A DNA stretch of 64,000 nt from contig CAVQON010000017.1 in assembly GCA_963714455.1 (NCBI GenBank), forward strand, positions 62,001 through 126,000, written 5' to 3'. Under the pieces are notes generated by a model. That model worked only from the letters and a program-made list of their open reading frames with translations, ran no database searches and was not told the DNA's origin. The stretch comes from CAVQGZ01 sp963714455 (GTDB lineage: Bacteria > Actinomycetota > Actinomycetes > Jiangellales > Jiangellaceae). The number at the start of each line of letters is the position of its first letter. The stretch's first letter is position 1. Shown one piece after another: positions 52,687 to 62,891 of the stretch. The position numbers and the translations under genes are program-made.

Positions 52687-52822
52687 TCACGTCCAGCCGG
52701 AGATCGCCCCGCCGACGATGAACGTGGCAACCACGGCCGCAGCAGTGATCGGTGGAGCATCCGAGCTAGCGAGCTGCCCAAAGCGCCACGCCGTTGCGCC
52801 GCTCCACGTACTCCGACAGCAT
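52687..52822 (-). pseudogene. Frameshifted gene for a small hydrophobic peptide
   Basis: An ATG at 52822 with AGGAG 8 bases upstream opens MLSEYVERRNGVALWAAR and then meets TAG at 52768-52766. In another frame the sequence resumes as QLASSDAPPITAAAVVATFI and VGGAISGWT before TGA at 52687. Together they resemble one peptide of about 45 residues with a polar leader and a hydrophobic Ala/Val/Gly-rich tail ending in Thr, interrupted by one indel. It may be a remnant bacteriocin or RiPP-like precursor; no modification genes are adjacent. Confidence 0.35.
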
Positions 52823-52837
52823 GATTTCGCTCCTTGT

Positions 52838-53087
52838 CTATTCGCGGGCCCTCACAGACTCGCTCCTGCGACCCGGAGTCCGGACAGTCGCCACCGATGG
52901 CGTGGGTCGCTGGCCGGGTTCGCCGGTGGCGGTCGGGCCCCGGAACCTGTCGCGGTAGTCGGCGGGAGTGACACCGACGAGCCGGCGGATCGAGCGGTGG
53001 AACGTCTCGACGGTCGTGTACCCGCACTTGCGCGCGACGCGTCCGAGTCCGTCGTCGGTGCGCTCCAGTTGTCGCCGCGCGGCAGAG
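52838..53087 (-). pseudogene. AraC-family regulator remnant (C-terminal HTH)
   Basis: Minus-strand sequence LERTDDGLGRVARKCGYTTV, then ETFHRSIRRLVGVTPADYRD, is the second helix-turn-helix of an AraC/XylS (GlxA-like) protein. The first HTH and ligand domain are missing: upstream of about 53087 the sequence turns into a hydrolase fragment on the other strand. The tail beyond RDRFRG has degenerated. Confidence 0.65.
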
Positions 53088-53675
53088 CCTGGCCGAGACC
53101 GCCGACCGCGTGGCCGACGTGATCCGCACACAGACGCCGGACGGCCGTGCCCACGTCGTCGTGCTCTCACTCGGTGGGCTCGTCGGCCTTCACCTCGCGG
53201 TCCGGCACCCGGACGCCGTACGGACGCTGCTGGCCTCCGGTGTCCCGCTGGGCAGCCTGAGCACGCCTCTGCGCCTCGCCAACCGGCTCCTTGCGTGGCT
53301 CTACGTCAAGCCGTGGGGGCCCCTGTCGTCGCTCGAGCCCGCGGCATGCCCGACAAGGAGTCACGCGCAGCGTTCATCGACGCAGCCACCCGGACGTCCC
53401 CTGCGGCACTGTCGCGGACAGGACGAGATCGCCAACGGTGCAGTGCCGCCCCTGGACGACCTGCAGGTGCCGACCCTGGCTGTCGTGGACAGCAAGGACA
53501 GTGCGCCGGCTCGCGCTTTCGTCCACGAGCTACCGAGCGTGGCGCCCGCAGCGACAGCGGCCGTCGTCGACGCGGCTTCCACCAGTGGAACGCCGAGAAG
53601 CCCCAGCCCTTCAGCGACCTTGTGCGGGCGTGGCTGACCGATCAGCTGCTACCCGCAGGTGTCCGCCCGACCTGA
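53086..53675 (+). pseudogene. Alpha/beta hydrolase remnant with several frameshifts
   Basis: Begins mid-domain at SLAETADRVADVIRTQTPDG and continues to a nucleophile elbow (VVLSLGGLVGLHLAVRHPD), then LLAWLYVKPWG. After that the homologous sequence jumps frame: MPDKESRAAFIDAATRTSPA in one, PPLDDLQVPTLAVVDSKDSA in the first again, and WNAEKPQPFSDLVRAWLTDQ in another, ending at TGA 53673-53675. The N-terminal strands are missing. Clearly a broken gene joined at its 5' side to the AraC remnant. Confidence 0.7.
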
Positions 53676-53830
53676 GTCAGGGCTGCTTCGCCATGAGCCT
53701 CGACGCCATAGTGCTGGTACATCTGCTCGTGCCCGGTGAGGACCAGATCGACGCGCTGGCGCACCAGCAGGTTCATGAGGTCCGAGCCCGCCGTCCTCGC
53801 CGCGGTCGGCTCGGCCGGCAGGCGCGTCTG
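53642..53830 (-). pseudogene. Metallophosphoesterase remnant (C-terminal fragment)
   Basis: In one minus-strand frame: GSDLMNLLVRQRVDLVLTGH followed by EQMYQHYG, which matches the final His motif (GHxH-like) of calcineurin/purple-acid-type phosphoesterases, with Glu in place of Asp/Glu-His. Nothing upstream of about 53830 continues the domain, and the 3' end overlaps the hydrolase remnant, so only a short fragment is left. Confidence 0.45.
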
Positions 53831-53893
53831 GCTGCGACGCCAAGATCCGGCCGACGCGCCCGCCCCGCTCGCCCACGCCTTGCCGTACCAGGG

Positions 53894-54904
53894 CTAGACG
53901 GTGAGGATCACGCGTCCGCGGGGTTCGCCATCCATCAGGTAGCGCAGCGCCGCCGCCGCCTCGGCGAGCGGGTAGGTGCGCGCGATCACCGGTGTGAGCT
54001 GCCCAGCCCCGGCCAGGTCGGCGAGCGTGTGCATCAGGGCGCCCATGTCTTGGCTTGTCGTCAGGCCGGGAAGCTGCTGCGTGAACGGGGCGCGGACCGT
54101 CAGCGACAGCATCGCCGGGATGCTTCCCAGCCACTTGTTGCCGCTGCGGCCAAAGTCGTCGTGGCCGATGGCCAGGTAGCCCCCGTCCGACTGAAGGGCG
54201 CGTCGGGCCTGGGAGAAGGGATGGTTCATCGGGATGTCGACGATGAGGCGGTAGCGCCCTGCGGCGGCGGTGTAGTCGGTGCGCGTGTAGTCGAGCACCT
54301 CGTCGACGCCCAGGCTGCGCATGAACTCCTGCTTGCCCGGCCCGTCCACACCGGTGACGTGCGCGCCGGCGGCCTTGGCGATCTGGATGGCAACGGCGCC
54401 GACCGTGCCCCCGGCCCCGTTGACCAGCACCCTGTCACCGGGGCGCAGGTCGGGGGCCTGCTCGATGTTGGCGAGGGCGATGAGTCCCGGTGCGGGGATC
54501 CCGGCCGCCTCCTCGAAGGACAGGTTCTTCGGGGCCCTAGCCAGGACGGCCTCGGGCGCCGCCGCGAACTCGGCGAACGTGCCTGCGTTGACCCACTGCT
54601 TGTTCGGCGGCGCCACCTGACCGAAGACGGCGTCCCCGGGTGCGAACCGGCTCACGCCCGACCCAACCGCCTCGACGGTGCCGGCCAGGTCGATGCCAGG
54701 CACCGGGTGCCTCGGACGACGCAGCCCAGTGATCGCCGGGCGCGCGAAGTATGGCAGCCCGGCTACGGCGTGCCAGATGTCGGCATGGACCGACGTAGCC
54801 CGCACCCGCACGAGAACCGTGTCGTCGGCCACGTCCGGTCGATTGACGTCGGTGAGTTGCAGAACTTCCGGCGGACCGTAGGTGCGCTGAACGATGGCCT
54901 TCAC
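53894..54904 (-). CDS. Zinc-independent MDR oxidoreductase (quinone reductase-like)
   Basis: 336 residues. N-terminal GroES-like domain (MKAIVQRTYGPPEVLQLTDV; GIDLAGTVEAVGSGVSRFAP) and a Rossmann domain with GAGGTVGAVAIQIAKAAGAH that binds NADPH. The structural and catalytic zinc Cys of classical alcohol dehydrogenases are absent, pointing to the quinone-oxidoreductase/zeta-crystallin branch. The substrate is unknown. The ATG at 54904 is the natural family start. The 290 bases upstream to sdhB show no convincing gene. Confidence 0.88.
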   Translation of the reverse strand: MKAIVQRTYGPPEVLQLTDVNRPDVADDTVLVRVRATSVHADIWHAVAGLPYFARPAITGLRRPRHPVPGIDLAGTVEAVGSGVSRFAPGDAVFGQVAPPNKQWVNAGTFAEFAAAPEAVLARAPKNLSFEEAAGIPAPGLIALANIEQAPDLRPGDRVLVNGAGGTVGAVAIQIAKAAGAHVTGVDGPGKQEFMRSLGVDEVLDYTRTDYTAAAGRYRLIVDIPMNHPFSQARRALQSDGGYLAIGHDDFGRSGNKWLGSIPAMLSLTVRAPFTQQLPGLTTSQDMGALMHTLADLAGAGQLTPVIARTYPLAEAAAALRYLMDGEPRGRVILTV

Positions 54905-55177
54905 ACCGGGCAGTGTTCACTAGCCGTCCCGATCCTCCAACAGAGCCAGATGCGCCGTTCACCGGCGAGACAGCGACCGACCACAGCCCCATACGGAGGC
55001 TCTTGTTCCCTCAGGCAAGCTCGCCCCGCGATCCCCAGGGCGCCTCCAAGGTGGGAGTCATCTCCACCACGCTCGTCAACAGGCTCCCCAGGCACCAGAG
55101 ATGCTCGGCGTCTGACCGCGAGTCTTCGCGCATCATGGTGCGTGAAAGGTCCCGCCGAGCTCGACAGCGGTGCCGTC

Positions 55178-55192
55178 GTCACCCGTGGTGAC
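55178..55192 (-). terminator. Small hairpin after sdhB
   Basis: GTCACC-CGT-GGTGAC, a perfect 6-bp stem with a three-base loop, two bases past the sdhB stop. Short for a terminator and without a U-tract; its position is the main support. Confidence 0.3.
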
Positions 55193-55194
55193 TG

Positions 55195-55932
55195 CTACAC
55201 GCGCCCGAAGATCAGCGCGCGCTTGACCTCTTGGATCGCCTTGGTGACCTCGATGCCGCGGGGGCACGCCTCGGTGCAGTTGAAGGTTGTTCGGCAGCGC
55301 CAGACGCCCTCGGTGTCGTTGAGGATCTCCAGCCGCTGGGTCGAGCCCTCGTCCCGGCTGTCGAAGATGAAGCGGTGCGCACCGACGATGGCCTGCGGCC
55401 CGAAGTACTGCCCGTCCGTCCAGTAGACCGGGCACGACGTGGTGCAGGCCGCGCACAGGATGCACTTGGTGGTGTCGTCGAAGCGCTCGCGGTCGACCTG
55501 GCTCTGCAGCCGCTCCCGCGTCGGCTCACTGCTGTCGTTGACGAGGAACGGCATCACCGAGCGGTAGGCGTCGAAGAACGGTTCCATGTCGACCACGAGG
55601 TCTTTGAGTACCGGCAGGCCCTTGATGGGCTCCACCGTGATCTCCTTGCCCGGCCCCATCGTGCCGTCACCCATCTGGGTGAACGCGTCGAGGTCTTTGA
55701 CGAGCGTCTTGCAGGCCAGCCGGTTGCGTCCGTTGATGCGCATGGCGTCGGAGCCGCAGATGCCGTGGGCGCACGAGCGACGGAACGTCAGCGTGCCGTC
55801 CTGCTCCCACTTGATCTTGTGCAGCGCGTCGAGGATGCGGTCGGTGGGCTGGGCCGCAACCGTGTAGCTCTCCCAGTGCGGCTCGGCGTCGAGCTCTGGG
55901 TTGTACCGGCGGATCTTGAGGGTGACCTGCAT
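55195..55932 (-). CDS. sdhB: Succinate dehydrogenase iron-sulfur subunit
   Basis: 245 residues. The 2Fe-2S ligands are in SCAHGICGSDAM and a distal Cys in NRLACKTL; the 4Fe-4S/3Fe-4S ligands are in CILCAACTTSCPV and CTEACPRGI, with another Cys in WRCRTTFN. Transfers electrons from FAD in SdhA to quinone at the membrane. Start ATG overlaps the sdhA stop by one base (TGATG). Confidence 0.97.
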   Translation of the reverse strand: MQVTLKIRRYNPELDAEPHWESYTVAAQPTDRILDALHKIKWEQDGTLTFRRSCAHGICGSDAMRINGRNRLACKTLVKDLDAFTQMGDGTMGPGKEITVEPIKGLPVLKDLVVDMEPFFDAYRSVMPFLVNDSSEPTRERLQSQVDRERFDDTTKCILCAACTTSCPVYWTDGQYFGPQAIVGAHRFIFDSRDEGSTQRLEILNDTEGVWRCRTTFNCTEACPRGIEVTKAIQEVKRALIFGRV

Positions 55933-57692
55933 CAGTACTTCCGCTCCATCGGCTGGTAACGCGTCATCACGACCGGCTTGTAGTCCAGGCGCACCTCGCT
56001 GCCACCGAACCCGGCGCCGGCCTCGGCGCGGTAGGCCATGGTGTGCTGCATGAACTGCTCGTCGTCGCGGGTGGGGTAGTCCTCGCGGAAGTGCCCGCCG
56101 CGCGACTCACGTCGGGCCAGGGCGCCGACCACCAGCACCTCGGCGAGCTCGAGCAAGAACCCGAGCTCGAGCGCCTCGAGCAGGTCGGTGTTGAAGCGCG
56201 CGCCCTTGTCCTGCACGGTGACGTTGGCGTAGCGCGAGCGCAGCGTGGCCAGGTCGGACAGTGCCTGCTTGAGCGATGCCTCGGTGCGGTACACCTGCGC
56301 GTTGATGTCCATGGTGGCCTGCAGCTCGGTGCGGATGGCCGCGACCCGCTCGCCGCCGTCGCCGTCGCGCAGCCGGGCGAGGTCGCCGACGACGGTGGCC
56401 TCGGGCGACTCCGGCAGGGGGACGAACTCGGCGCTCGTCGCGTACTCGGCGGCGGCGATGCCGGCCCGGCGGCCGAAGACGTTGATGTCGAGCAGGGAGT
56501 TGGTGCCCAGCCGGTTGGCGCCGTGCACCGACACGCACGCGACCTCGCCGGCGGCGTAGAGGCCCTTGACGACGGTGTCGTTGTCGCTGAGCACCTCGGT
56601 CTCGACGTTGGTGGGGATGCCGCCCATCGCGTAGTGCGCGGTGGGGTAGACCGGCACGGGCTCGGTGTAGGGCTCGACGCCGAGGTACGTGCGGGCGAAC
56701 TCGGTGATGTCGGGCAGCTTGGCGTCGATCTGCTCACGCGGCAGGTGGGTGAGGTCGAGGTAGACGTAGGCCTTCTCCGGCCCGCAGCCTCGTCCCTCGC
56801 GCACCTCGTTGGCCATCGCTCGGGCCACCATGTCGCGTGGCGCCAGGTCTTTGATCGTGGGGGCGTAGCGCTCCATGAAGCGCTCGCCCTCGGAGTTGCG
56901 CAGGATTCCGCCCTCGCCACGGGCGGCCTCGGACAGCAGCACCCCGAGCCCGGCCAAGCCGGTCGGGTGGAACTGGAAGAACTCCATGTCTTCCAGGGGA
57001 AGTCCGCGCCGGTAGAGGATGCCCATGCCGTCACCGGTGAGAGTGTGGGCGTTCGACGTGGTGCGGAACACCTTGCCGAACCCGCCGCTGGCGAACACCA
57101 CCGACTTCGCCGCGAACACGTGGATCTCGCCGGTGGCCAGCTCGTAGGCCACCACGCCCGAGGTGACCTTCTCGCCGTCCACCTCCTCGACCAGCACGTC
57201 CAGCACGTAGAACTCGTTGAAGAACGTCACGCCGTGCTTGATGCACTGCTGGTAGAGGGTCTGCAAGATCATGTGGCCGGTGCGGTCGGCCGCGAAGCAC
57301 GAGCGCCGCACCGCCGCCTCACCGTGGTTGCGGGTGTGGCCGCCGAAGCGCCTCTGGTCGATGGTGCCACCGGGCGTGCGGTTGAACGGCAGGCCCATCT
57401 TCTCCAGGTCGAGCACGGCGTCGATGGCCTCTTTGCACATCACCTCGGCCGCGTCCTGGTCGACGAGGTAGTCCCCACCCTTGACCGTGTCGAAGGTGTG
57501 CCACTCCCAGTTGTCCTCTTCGACGTTGGCCAGTGCGGCACACATGCCACCCTGCGCGGCACCGGTGTGCGAGCGGGTCGGGTAGAGCTTGGTGAGCACT
57601 GCCGTGCGGGTGCGCTGGCCTGACTCCAGGGCAGCGCGCATGCCGGCGCCACCGGCGCCCACGATCACGACGTCATATCGGTGCTGCTGCAT
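55932..57692 (-). CDS. sdhA: Succinate dehydrogenase flavoprotein subunit
   Basis: 586 residues. FAD-binding VVIVGAGGAGMRAALESGQ at the N-terminus, the covalent-FAD His in TRSHTGAAQGG, substrate region HPTGLAGLGVLLSEAARGEG, and the catalytic Arg region in HRLGTNSLLD-type sequence (ANRLGTNSLLDINVFGRRAG). Oxidises succinate to fumarate. ATG with AGGAGAG upstream. Third gene of sdhCDAB. Confidence 0.97.
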   Translation of the reverse strand: MQQHRYDVVIVGAGGAGMRAALESGQRTRTAVLTKLYPTRSHTGAAQGGMCAALANVEEDNWEWHTFDTVKGGDYLVDQDAAEVMCKEAIDAVLDLEKMGLPFNRTPGGTIDQRRFGGHTRNHGEAAVRRSCFAADRTGHMILQTLYQQCIKHGVTFFNEFYVLDVLVEEVDGEKVTSGVVAYELATGEIHVFAAKSVVFASGGFGKVFRTTSNAHTLTGDGMGILYRRGLPLEDMEFFQFHPTGLAGLGVLLSEAARGEGGILRNSEGERFMERYAPTIKDLAPRDMVARAMANEVREGRGCGPEKAYVYLDLTHLPREQIDAKLPDITEFARTYLGVEPYTEPVPVYPTAHYAMGGIPTNVETEVLSDNDTVVKGLYAAGEVACVSVHGANRLGTNSLLDINVFGRRAGIAAAEYATSAEFVPLPESPEATVVGDLARLRDGDGGERVAAIRTELQATMDINAQVYRTEASLKQALSDLATLRSRYANVTVQDKGARFNTDLLEALELGFLLELAEVLVVGALARRESRGGHFREDYPTRDDEQFMQHTMAYRAEAGAGFGGSEVRLDYKPVVMTRYQPMERKY

Positions 57693-57740
57693 TGCTCTCC
57701 TTGTCGCTGGTCGAGCGCTGTCGTCGGCTGTGGTGCGACC

Positions 57741-58193
57741 TCAGCCGATCTGGCAGACGTCGAGGGTGGACTCCGGGTCGATGCACGGGTCGAAGGTGAA
57801 GATGGTGAGCGTGCCGATCACGATGATGGCGCTGGCCGACACGACCAGCAGTGCCTTGAGCCAGAACCGGGTCTGGTCTTTCTCGGCGTAGTCGTTGATG
57901 ACGGTGCGCAGACCGTTGGCCCCGTGGATCATCGCCAGCCAGAGCATCAGCAGGTCGTAGACCTGCCAGAACGGGTTGGCCCACTTGTTGGCCACGAAGC
58001 CGAAGTCGATCTGCTTGATGCCCTCGCCGAGCATCAGGTTGACGAAGAGGTGCCCGATGACGAGGACGACGAGCAGCACGCCGGAGACGCGCATGAAGAG
58101 CCAGCCGTAGAGCTCGAAGTTGGTACGCCCGGCACGAGCCCGCTGGGTGCGCGGGGCCGAGACGGGCGGCGGAGGAAGCTGCGCGGTGGCCAT
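57741..58193 (-). CDS. sdhD: Succinate dehydrogenase hydrophobic membrane anchor
   Basis: 150 residues with three helices (about 30-58, 75-100 and 112-138). A His in VVLVIGHLFVNLM and another in LAMIHGANGLRTVIND are likely heme/quinone ligands. GGAGGAGAG lies just upstream of the ATG at 58193. The C-terminus carries two Cys (FDPCIDPESTLDVCQIG) on the outer face. Confidence 0.92.
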   Translation of the reverse strand: MATAQLPPPPVSAPRTQRARAGRTNFELYGWLFMRVSGVLLVVLVIGHLFVNLMLGEGIKQIDFGFVANKWANPFWQVYDLLMLWLAMIHGANGLRTVINDYAEKDQTRFWLKALLVVSASAIIVIGTLTIFTFDPCIDPESTLDVCQIG

Positions 58194-58198
58194 CTGAC

Positions 58199-58579
58199 TC
58201 ACTCTCCTCCGAAGACGATGCTGAGGTGACGGATCGTGAAGGGGATCATCATGGCGACCCAGAGGCCCAGGACGCCGTAGAGCATCTGCTTCTGCACCCG
58301 CGGCCCCTTCGCCCAGAAGTCGATGAGGACGATGCGCACCCCGTTGAAGGCGTGGAACAGCACGGCCGCGACGAGGCCGACTTCCAGCAGGCCGACGATC
58401 GGGTTCTTGTATGTCTCGATCACCGTGTTGTAGGCCTCGGGGGACACCCTGACCAGGGCAGTGTCGAGGACGTGGACGTAGAGGAAGAAGAAGAGCAGCA
58501 CACCGGTCACCCGGTGGGCGACCCACGACCACATCCCCTCCCGACCGCGGTAGAGGGTCCCGGCAGGTGCGGTTGGCAC
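58199..58579 (-). CDS. sdhC: Succinate dehydrogenase cytochrome b556 subunit
   Basis: 126 residues, three helices. The family start APAGTLYRGREGMWSWVAHR and the heme-region His in FLYVHVLDTALV and LFHAFNGVRIVLID are present. The GTG at 58579 has AGGAAGG 8 bases upstream; the GTG at 58588 sits directly on that site and is unlikely. First gene of the operon. Confidence 0.93.
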   Translation of the reverse strand: MPTAPAGTLYRGREGMWSWVAHRVTGVLLFFFLYVHVLDTALVRVSPEAYNTVIETYKNPIVGLLEVGLVAAVLFHAFNGVRIVLIDFWAKGPRVQKQMLYGVLGLWVAMMIPFTIRHLSIVFGGE

Positions 58580-58627
58580 TGGACTCACCTTCCTCGCGCA
58601 CGGGGCTTCGACGAGCCCGAGAGGGGC

Positions 58628-58633
58628 ATCGTA
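58628..58633 (-). promoter_or_regulatory. Possible -10 box of sdhCDAB
   Basis: TACGAT on the minus strand, about 50 bases before sdhC. No good -35 match is seen; the divergent M20 gene has its own TACCCT at 58710-58715. Confidence 0.3.
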
Positions 58634-58709
58634 TCGACCCTGATCATCGGGCAGTACCTGGTGAAACGCTCATGTGAGGCACTCCACCCGTCTGGGTCGT
58701 CGTGGCCGG

Positions 58710-58715
58710 TACCCT
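58710..58715 (+). promoter_or_regulatory. Possible -10 box of the M20 amidohydrolase gene
   Basis: TACCCT about 80 bases before the TTG at 58797; it places earlier in-frame ATG codons (58674) upstream of the promoter, supporting the later start. Confidence 0.35.
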
Positions 58716-58796
58716 GAGACCCATCCCGGCGGTGCCCTGAGCGCGGCGTTGTGGGCTTTCGACGTCCGGGCCACGTGTCGAGGTGGGTGTCTGGCG

Positions 58797-60017
58797 TTGT
58801 CTGCGGTCGAGCTGCTCGGCGAGGTCGACCGGCTGGCCAAGCAGCACGAGGCCGACATGGTCGAGCTGCGCCGTGACCTGCACGCACACCCGGAGCTCGG
58901 ACGCGCCGAGGTGCGCACGACGCGCACCGTCGCCGCCGTGCTGCGCCGGGCCGGTCTGGCACCCCGCCTGCTGCCCACCACCGGGCTGGTGTGCGACATC
59001 GAGCCCACGGCTGCGGCCGACCCGGGCACGCCTCGGCCGGAGACGATCGCCCTGCGCGCCGACATCGACGCGCTCCCGGTGCGCGACGAGAAGCCGGTCG
59101 CCTACCGGTCCCAGGTTCCCGGTGTCTGCCACGCCTGCGGGCACGACGTGCACACCGCGGGCGTCCTCGGCGCGGGCCTGGTGCTCGCCGACCTCGCTCG
59201 CCTCGGGTTGCTGGCCCGGCCGGTGCGGCTCATCTTTCAGCCCGCCGAAGAGATCATGCCGGGCGGCGCGCACGACGTGATCGAGGCGCACGGCCTCGAC
59301 GGGGTCGACCGCATACTCGCTCTGCACTGCGACCCGCGCCTGGACACCGGCACCCTCGGGCTCACCGTGGGCCCGATCACCTCGGCCAGCGACCGCATCT
59401 TGGTGCGGCTGTCCGGCGAGGGCGGGCACACCGCCCGTCCGCACCTCACCCAGGACGTGGTGCACGCGCTGGGTGTGCTGGTCTCGCAGCTGCCCGCCGT
59501 GCTGGGCCGTCGGCTCGACCCGCGTGCCGGCGTCAGCCTCGTGTGGGGACGGGTGACCGCCGGGCACGTAGCCAACGCGATCCCGGCGGAGGGTTGGGCC
59601 GAGGGCACCATCCGGTGCCTGGACGCGGCTGCCTGGGAGACCGCGCCGGCGCTGGCCGCCGAGCTGGCCGCCCAGCTCGTCGCCCCGTTCGGGGTGACCG
59701 CGGAGGTCGACACGTACCGCGGGGTGCCGCCGGTCGTGAACGACGAGATCTCCGTCGCTCTGCTCCGCAGCGCGGCCACGGCCGTGCTGGGACCGGAGGG
59801 CCCGGTGCCGACCGACCAGAGCCTCGGCGCGGAGGACTTCGCCTGGTACCTCGAGCACGTGCCGGGTGCACTGGCGCGGCTCGGCACCCGCCCGCCCGGC
59901 GAGCAGCACGCGCCCGACCTGCACCAGGGCACCTTCGACCCGGACGAGGACGCGATCGGTCTGGCGATGCGCCTGCTGGCGGCGTCCGTGCTGCTGGGCC
60001 CCCACGTCGCGGACTGA
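58797..60017 (+). CDS. M20-family amidohydrolase (peptidase M20D-like)
   Basis: 406 residues. Metal motifs: LRRDLHAHPELGRAEVRTT, ALRADIDALPVRDE, CHACGHDVHTAGVLGAG (Cys/His cluster typical of M20D), FQPAEEIMPGGAHDVIEAH, and the last His in HAPDLHQGTFDPDEDA. A dimerisation insert (about 180-290) contains GEGGHTARPH. It hydrolyses an N-acyl amino acid, amide or similar; substrate unknown. No good ATG or GTG lies near; the TTG at 58797 gives the family-typical start and follows the promoter. Confidence 0.87.
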   Translation: MSAVELLGEVDRLAKQHEADMVELRRDLHAHPELGRAEVRTTRTVAAVLRRAGLAPRLLPTTGLVCDIEPTAAADPGTPRPETIALRADIDALPVRDEKPVAYRSQVPGVCHACGHDVHTAGVLGAGLVLADLARLGLLARPVRLIFQPAEEIMPGGAHDVIEAHGLDGVDRILALHCDPRLDTGTLGLTVGPITSASDRILVRLSGEGGHTARPHLTQDVVHALGVLVSQLPAVLGRRLDPRAGVSLVWGRVTAGHVANAIPAEGWAEGTIRCLDAAAWETAPALAAELAAQLVAPFGVTAEVDTYRGVPPVVNDEISVALLRSAATAVLGPEGPVPTDQSLGAEDFAWYLEHVPGALARLGTRPPGEQHAPDLHQGTFDPDEDAIGLAMRLLAASVLLGPHVAD

Positions 60018-60105
60018 CGACGTCGCCAGGGGTGAAGGTATCGTTGCCGCCGACCCTGGCCAGAAGTGTGCCCGGGGAAGAATCCACTTCTGTACGGGAG
60101 GGTTA

Positions 60106-61200
60106 GTGAACATCACACTGCGTTCGGCGGCACTGTTCGGTGCTGCCGCGCTCGTCGTCGCTGCGTGCGGCACGGCACCGGAGGACGAGGCCGACGCCAC
60201 CACGGCGGCGACCGACGACACCGCGGCCGCCGAGGTCGACTTCCAGGCCTGCATGGTCTCCGACGCCGGTGGCATCGACGACCGTTCGTTCAACGCGTCC
60301 GCATGGCAAGGTCTGCAGGATGCCGAGGCCGAGCTGGGCGTGAGCTCCAAGTTCGTCGAGTCCCAGGCCGACACCGACTACGCGCCGAACATCAACTCGT
60401 TGCTGCAGGAGGACTGCGGGATCATCGTCACCGTCGGCTTCCTGATGGGTGACGCGACCAACGAGGCCGCGACGGCGAACGCCGACCAGCCCTTCGCCAT
60501 CGTCGACTCCGGCCCTGAGGAGCCGATCGACAACCTCAAGCCGCTGTTCTTCGACACCGCACAGGCGGCCTACCTGGCCGGCTACCTGGCGGCCGGACTG
60601 AGCGAGACAGGGACGGTCGCCACGTTCGGCGGTATCCCGATCCCGCCAGTCACCGTCTTCATGGACGGCTTCGTCGACGGTGTCGCCAAGTACAACGAGG
60701 TCAAGGGCGACGACGTGGAGGTGCTCGGCTGGGACAAGGACGCCCAGGACGGCTCGTTCACCGGCGACTTCGAGGACCAGAACAAGGGCAAGCAGGTCAC
60801 GGCCAACTTCATCCAGCAGGGTGCCGACATCATCCTGCCGGTGGCGGGTCCGGTGGGCCTGGGCGCGGCAGCCGCGGCTCAGGAGGCTGACGGCGTCAAC
60901 CTGATCTGGGTCGACAGCGACGGCTTCGAGACCGCGCCGGACTTCGCCGAGCTGTTCATCACCTCCGTCCTCAAGCGCATCGACTCGGCGACCTTCGCCG
61001 CCACCGAGGAGGCGCTGGCCGACGACTTCTCGAACGAGACCTACGTCGGCACGCTTGAGAACGACGGTGTCGGGCTCGCCCCGTACCACGAGTTCGAAGA
61101 CCAGATCGACGAGGACCTCAAGGCCGAGGTCGAAGACCTGCGCCAGCAGATCATCTCCGGCGAGATCGTCGTCGAGTCGCCGGCGTCGCCCCAGGGCTGA
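60106..61200 (+). CDS. BMP-family substrate-binding lipoprotein (nucleoside type)
   Basis: 364 residues. Signal peptide with lipobox LVVAACGTAP, an Asp/Thr linker, then ACMVSDAGGIDDRSFNASAW, the signature of BMP/PnrA-like nucleoside-binding proteins, and YLAGYLAAGLSETGTVATFG. GTG with GGGAGG 4 bases upstream. A possible -10 TATCGT is at 60039-60044. With the following ATPase and permease it forms a nucleoside ABC importer. Confidence 0.92.
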   Translation: MNITLRSAALFGAAALVVAACGTAPEDEADATTAATDDTAAAEVDFQACMVSDAGGIDDRSFNASAWQGLQDAEAELGVSSKFVESQADTDYAPNINSLLQEDCGIIVTVGFLMGDATNEAATANADQPFAIVDSGPEEPIDNLKPLFFDTAQAAYLAGYLAAGLSETGTVATFGGIPIPPVTVFMDGFVDGVAKYNEVKGDDVEVLGWDKDAQDGSFTGDFEDQNKGKQVTANFIQQGADIILPVAGPVGLGAAAAAQEADGVNLIWVDSDGFETAPDFAELFITSVLKRIDSATFAATEEALADDFSNETYVGTLENDGVGLAPYHEFEDQIDEDLKAEVEDLRQQIISGEIVVESPASPQG

Positions 61201-61207
61201 CACGCCA

Positions 61208-61284
61208 GGGTCCCAAGGACCCGGTACGGCCCACAGCGTCACCTGGCAAGATCCGGGGGGCGGACCCCACGGTCCGTCCCCCGG
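61208..61284 (+). terminator. Two hairpins between the binding protein and ATPase genes
   Basis: GGGTCC-caa-GGACCC (61208-61222) is followed by a 14-base stem with one mismatch, CCGGGGGGCGGACC (61253-61266) and GGTCCGTCCCCCGG (61271-61284). Together they could act as a partial terminator that lets more binding protein than transporter be made. Confidence 0.55.
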
Positions 61285-61319
61285 TCTGCTGTCCGGCTGG
61301 CCTCGACGATGGAGGACGA

Positions 61320-62887
<1,568 letters not shown>

Positions 62888-62891
<4 letters not shown>

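Noticed and set aside
54905..55194. Short frames on both strands between the MDR gene and sdhB
   Set aside because: None has a ribosome-binding site or family-like sequence; only a small hairpin by sdhB is supportable.
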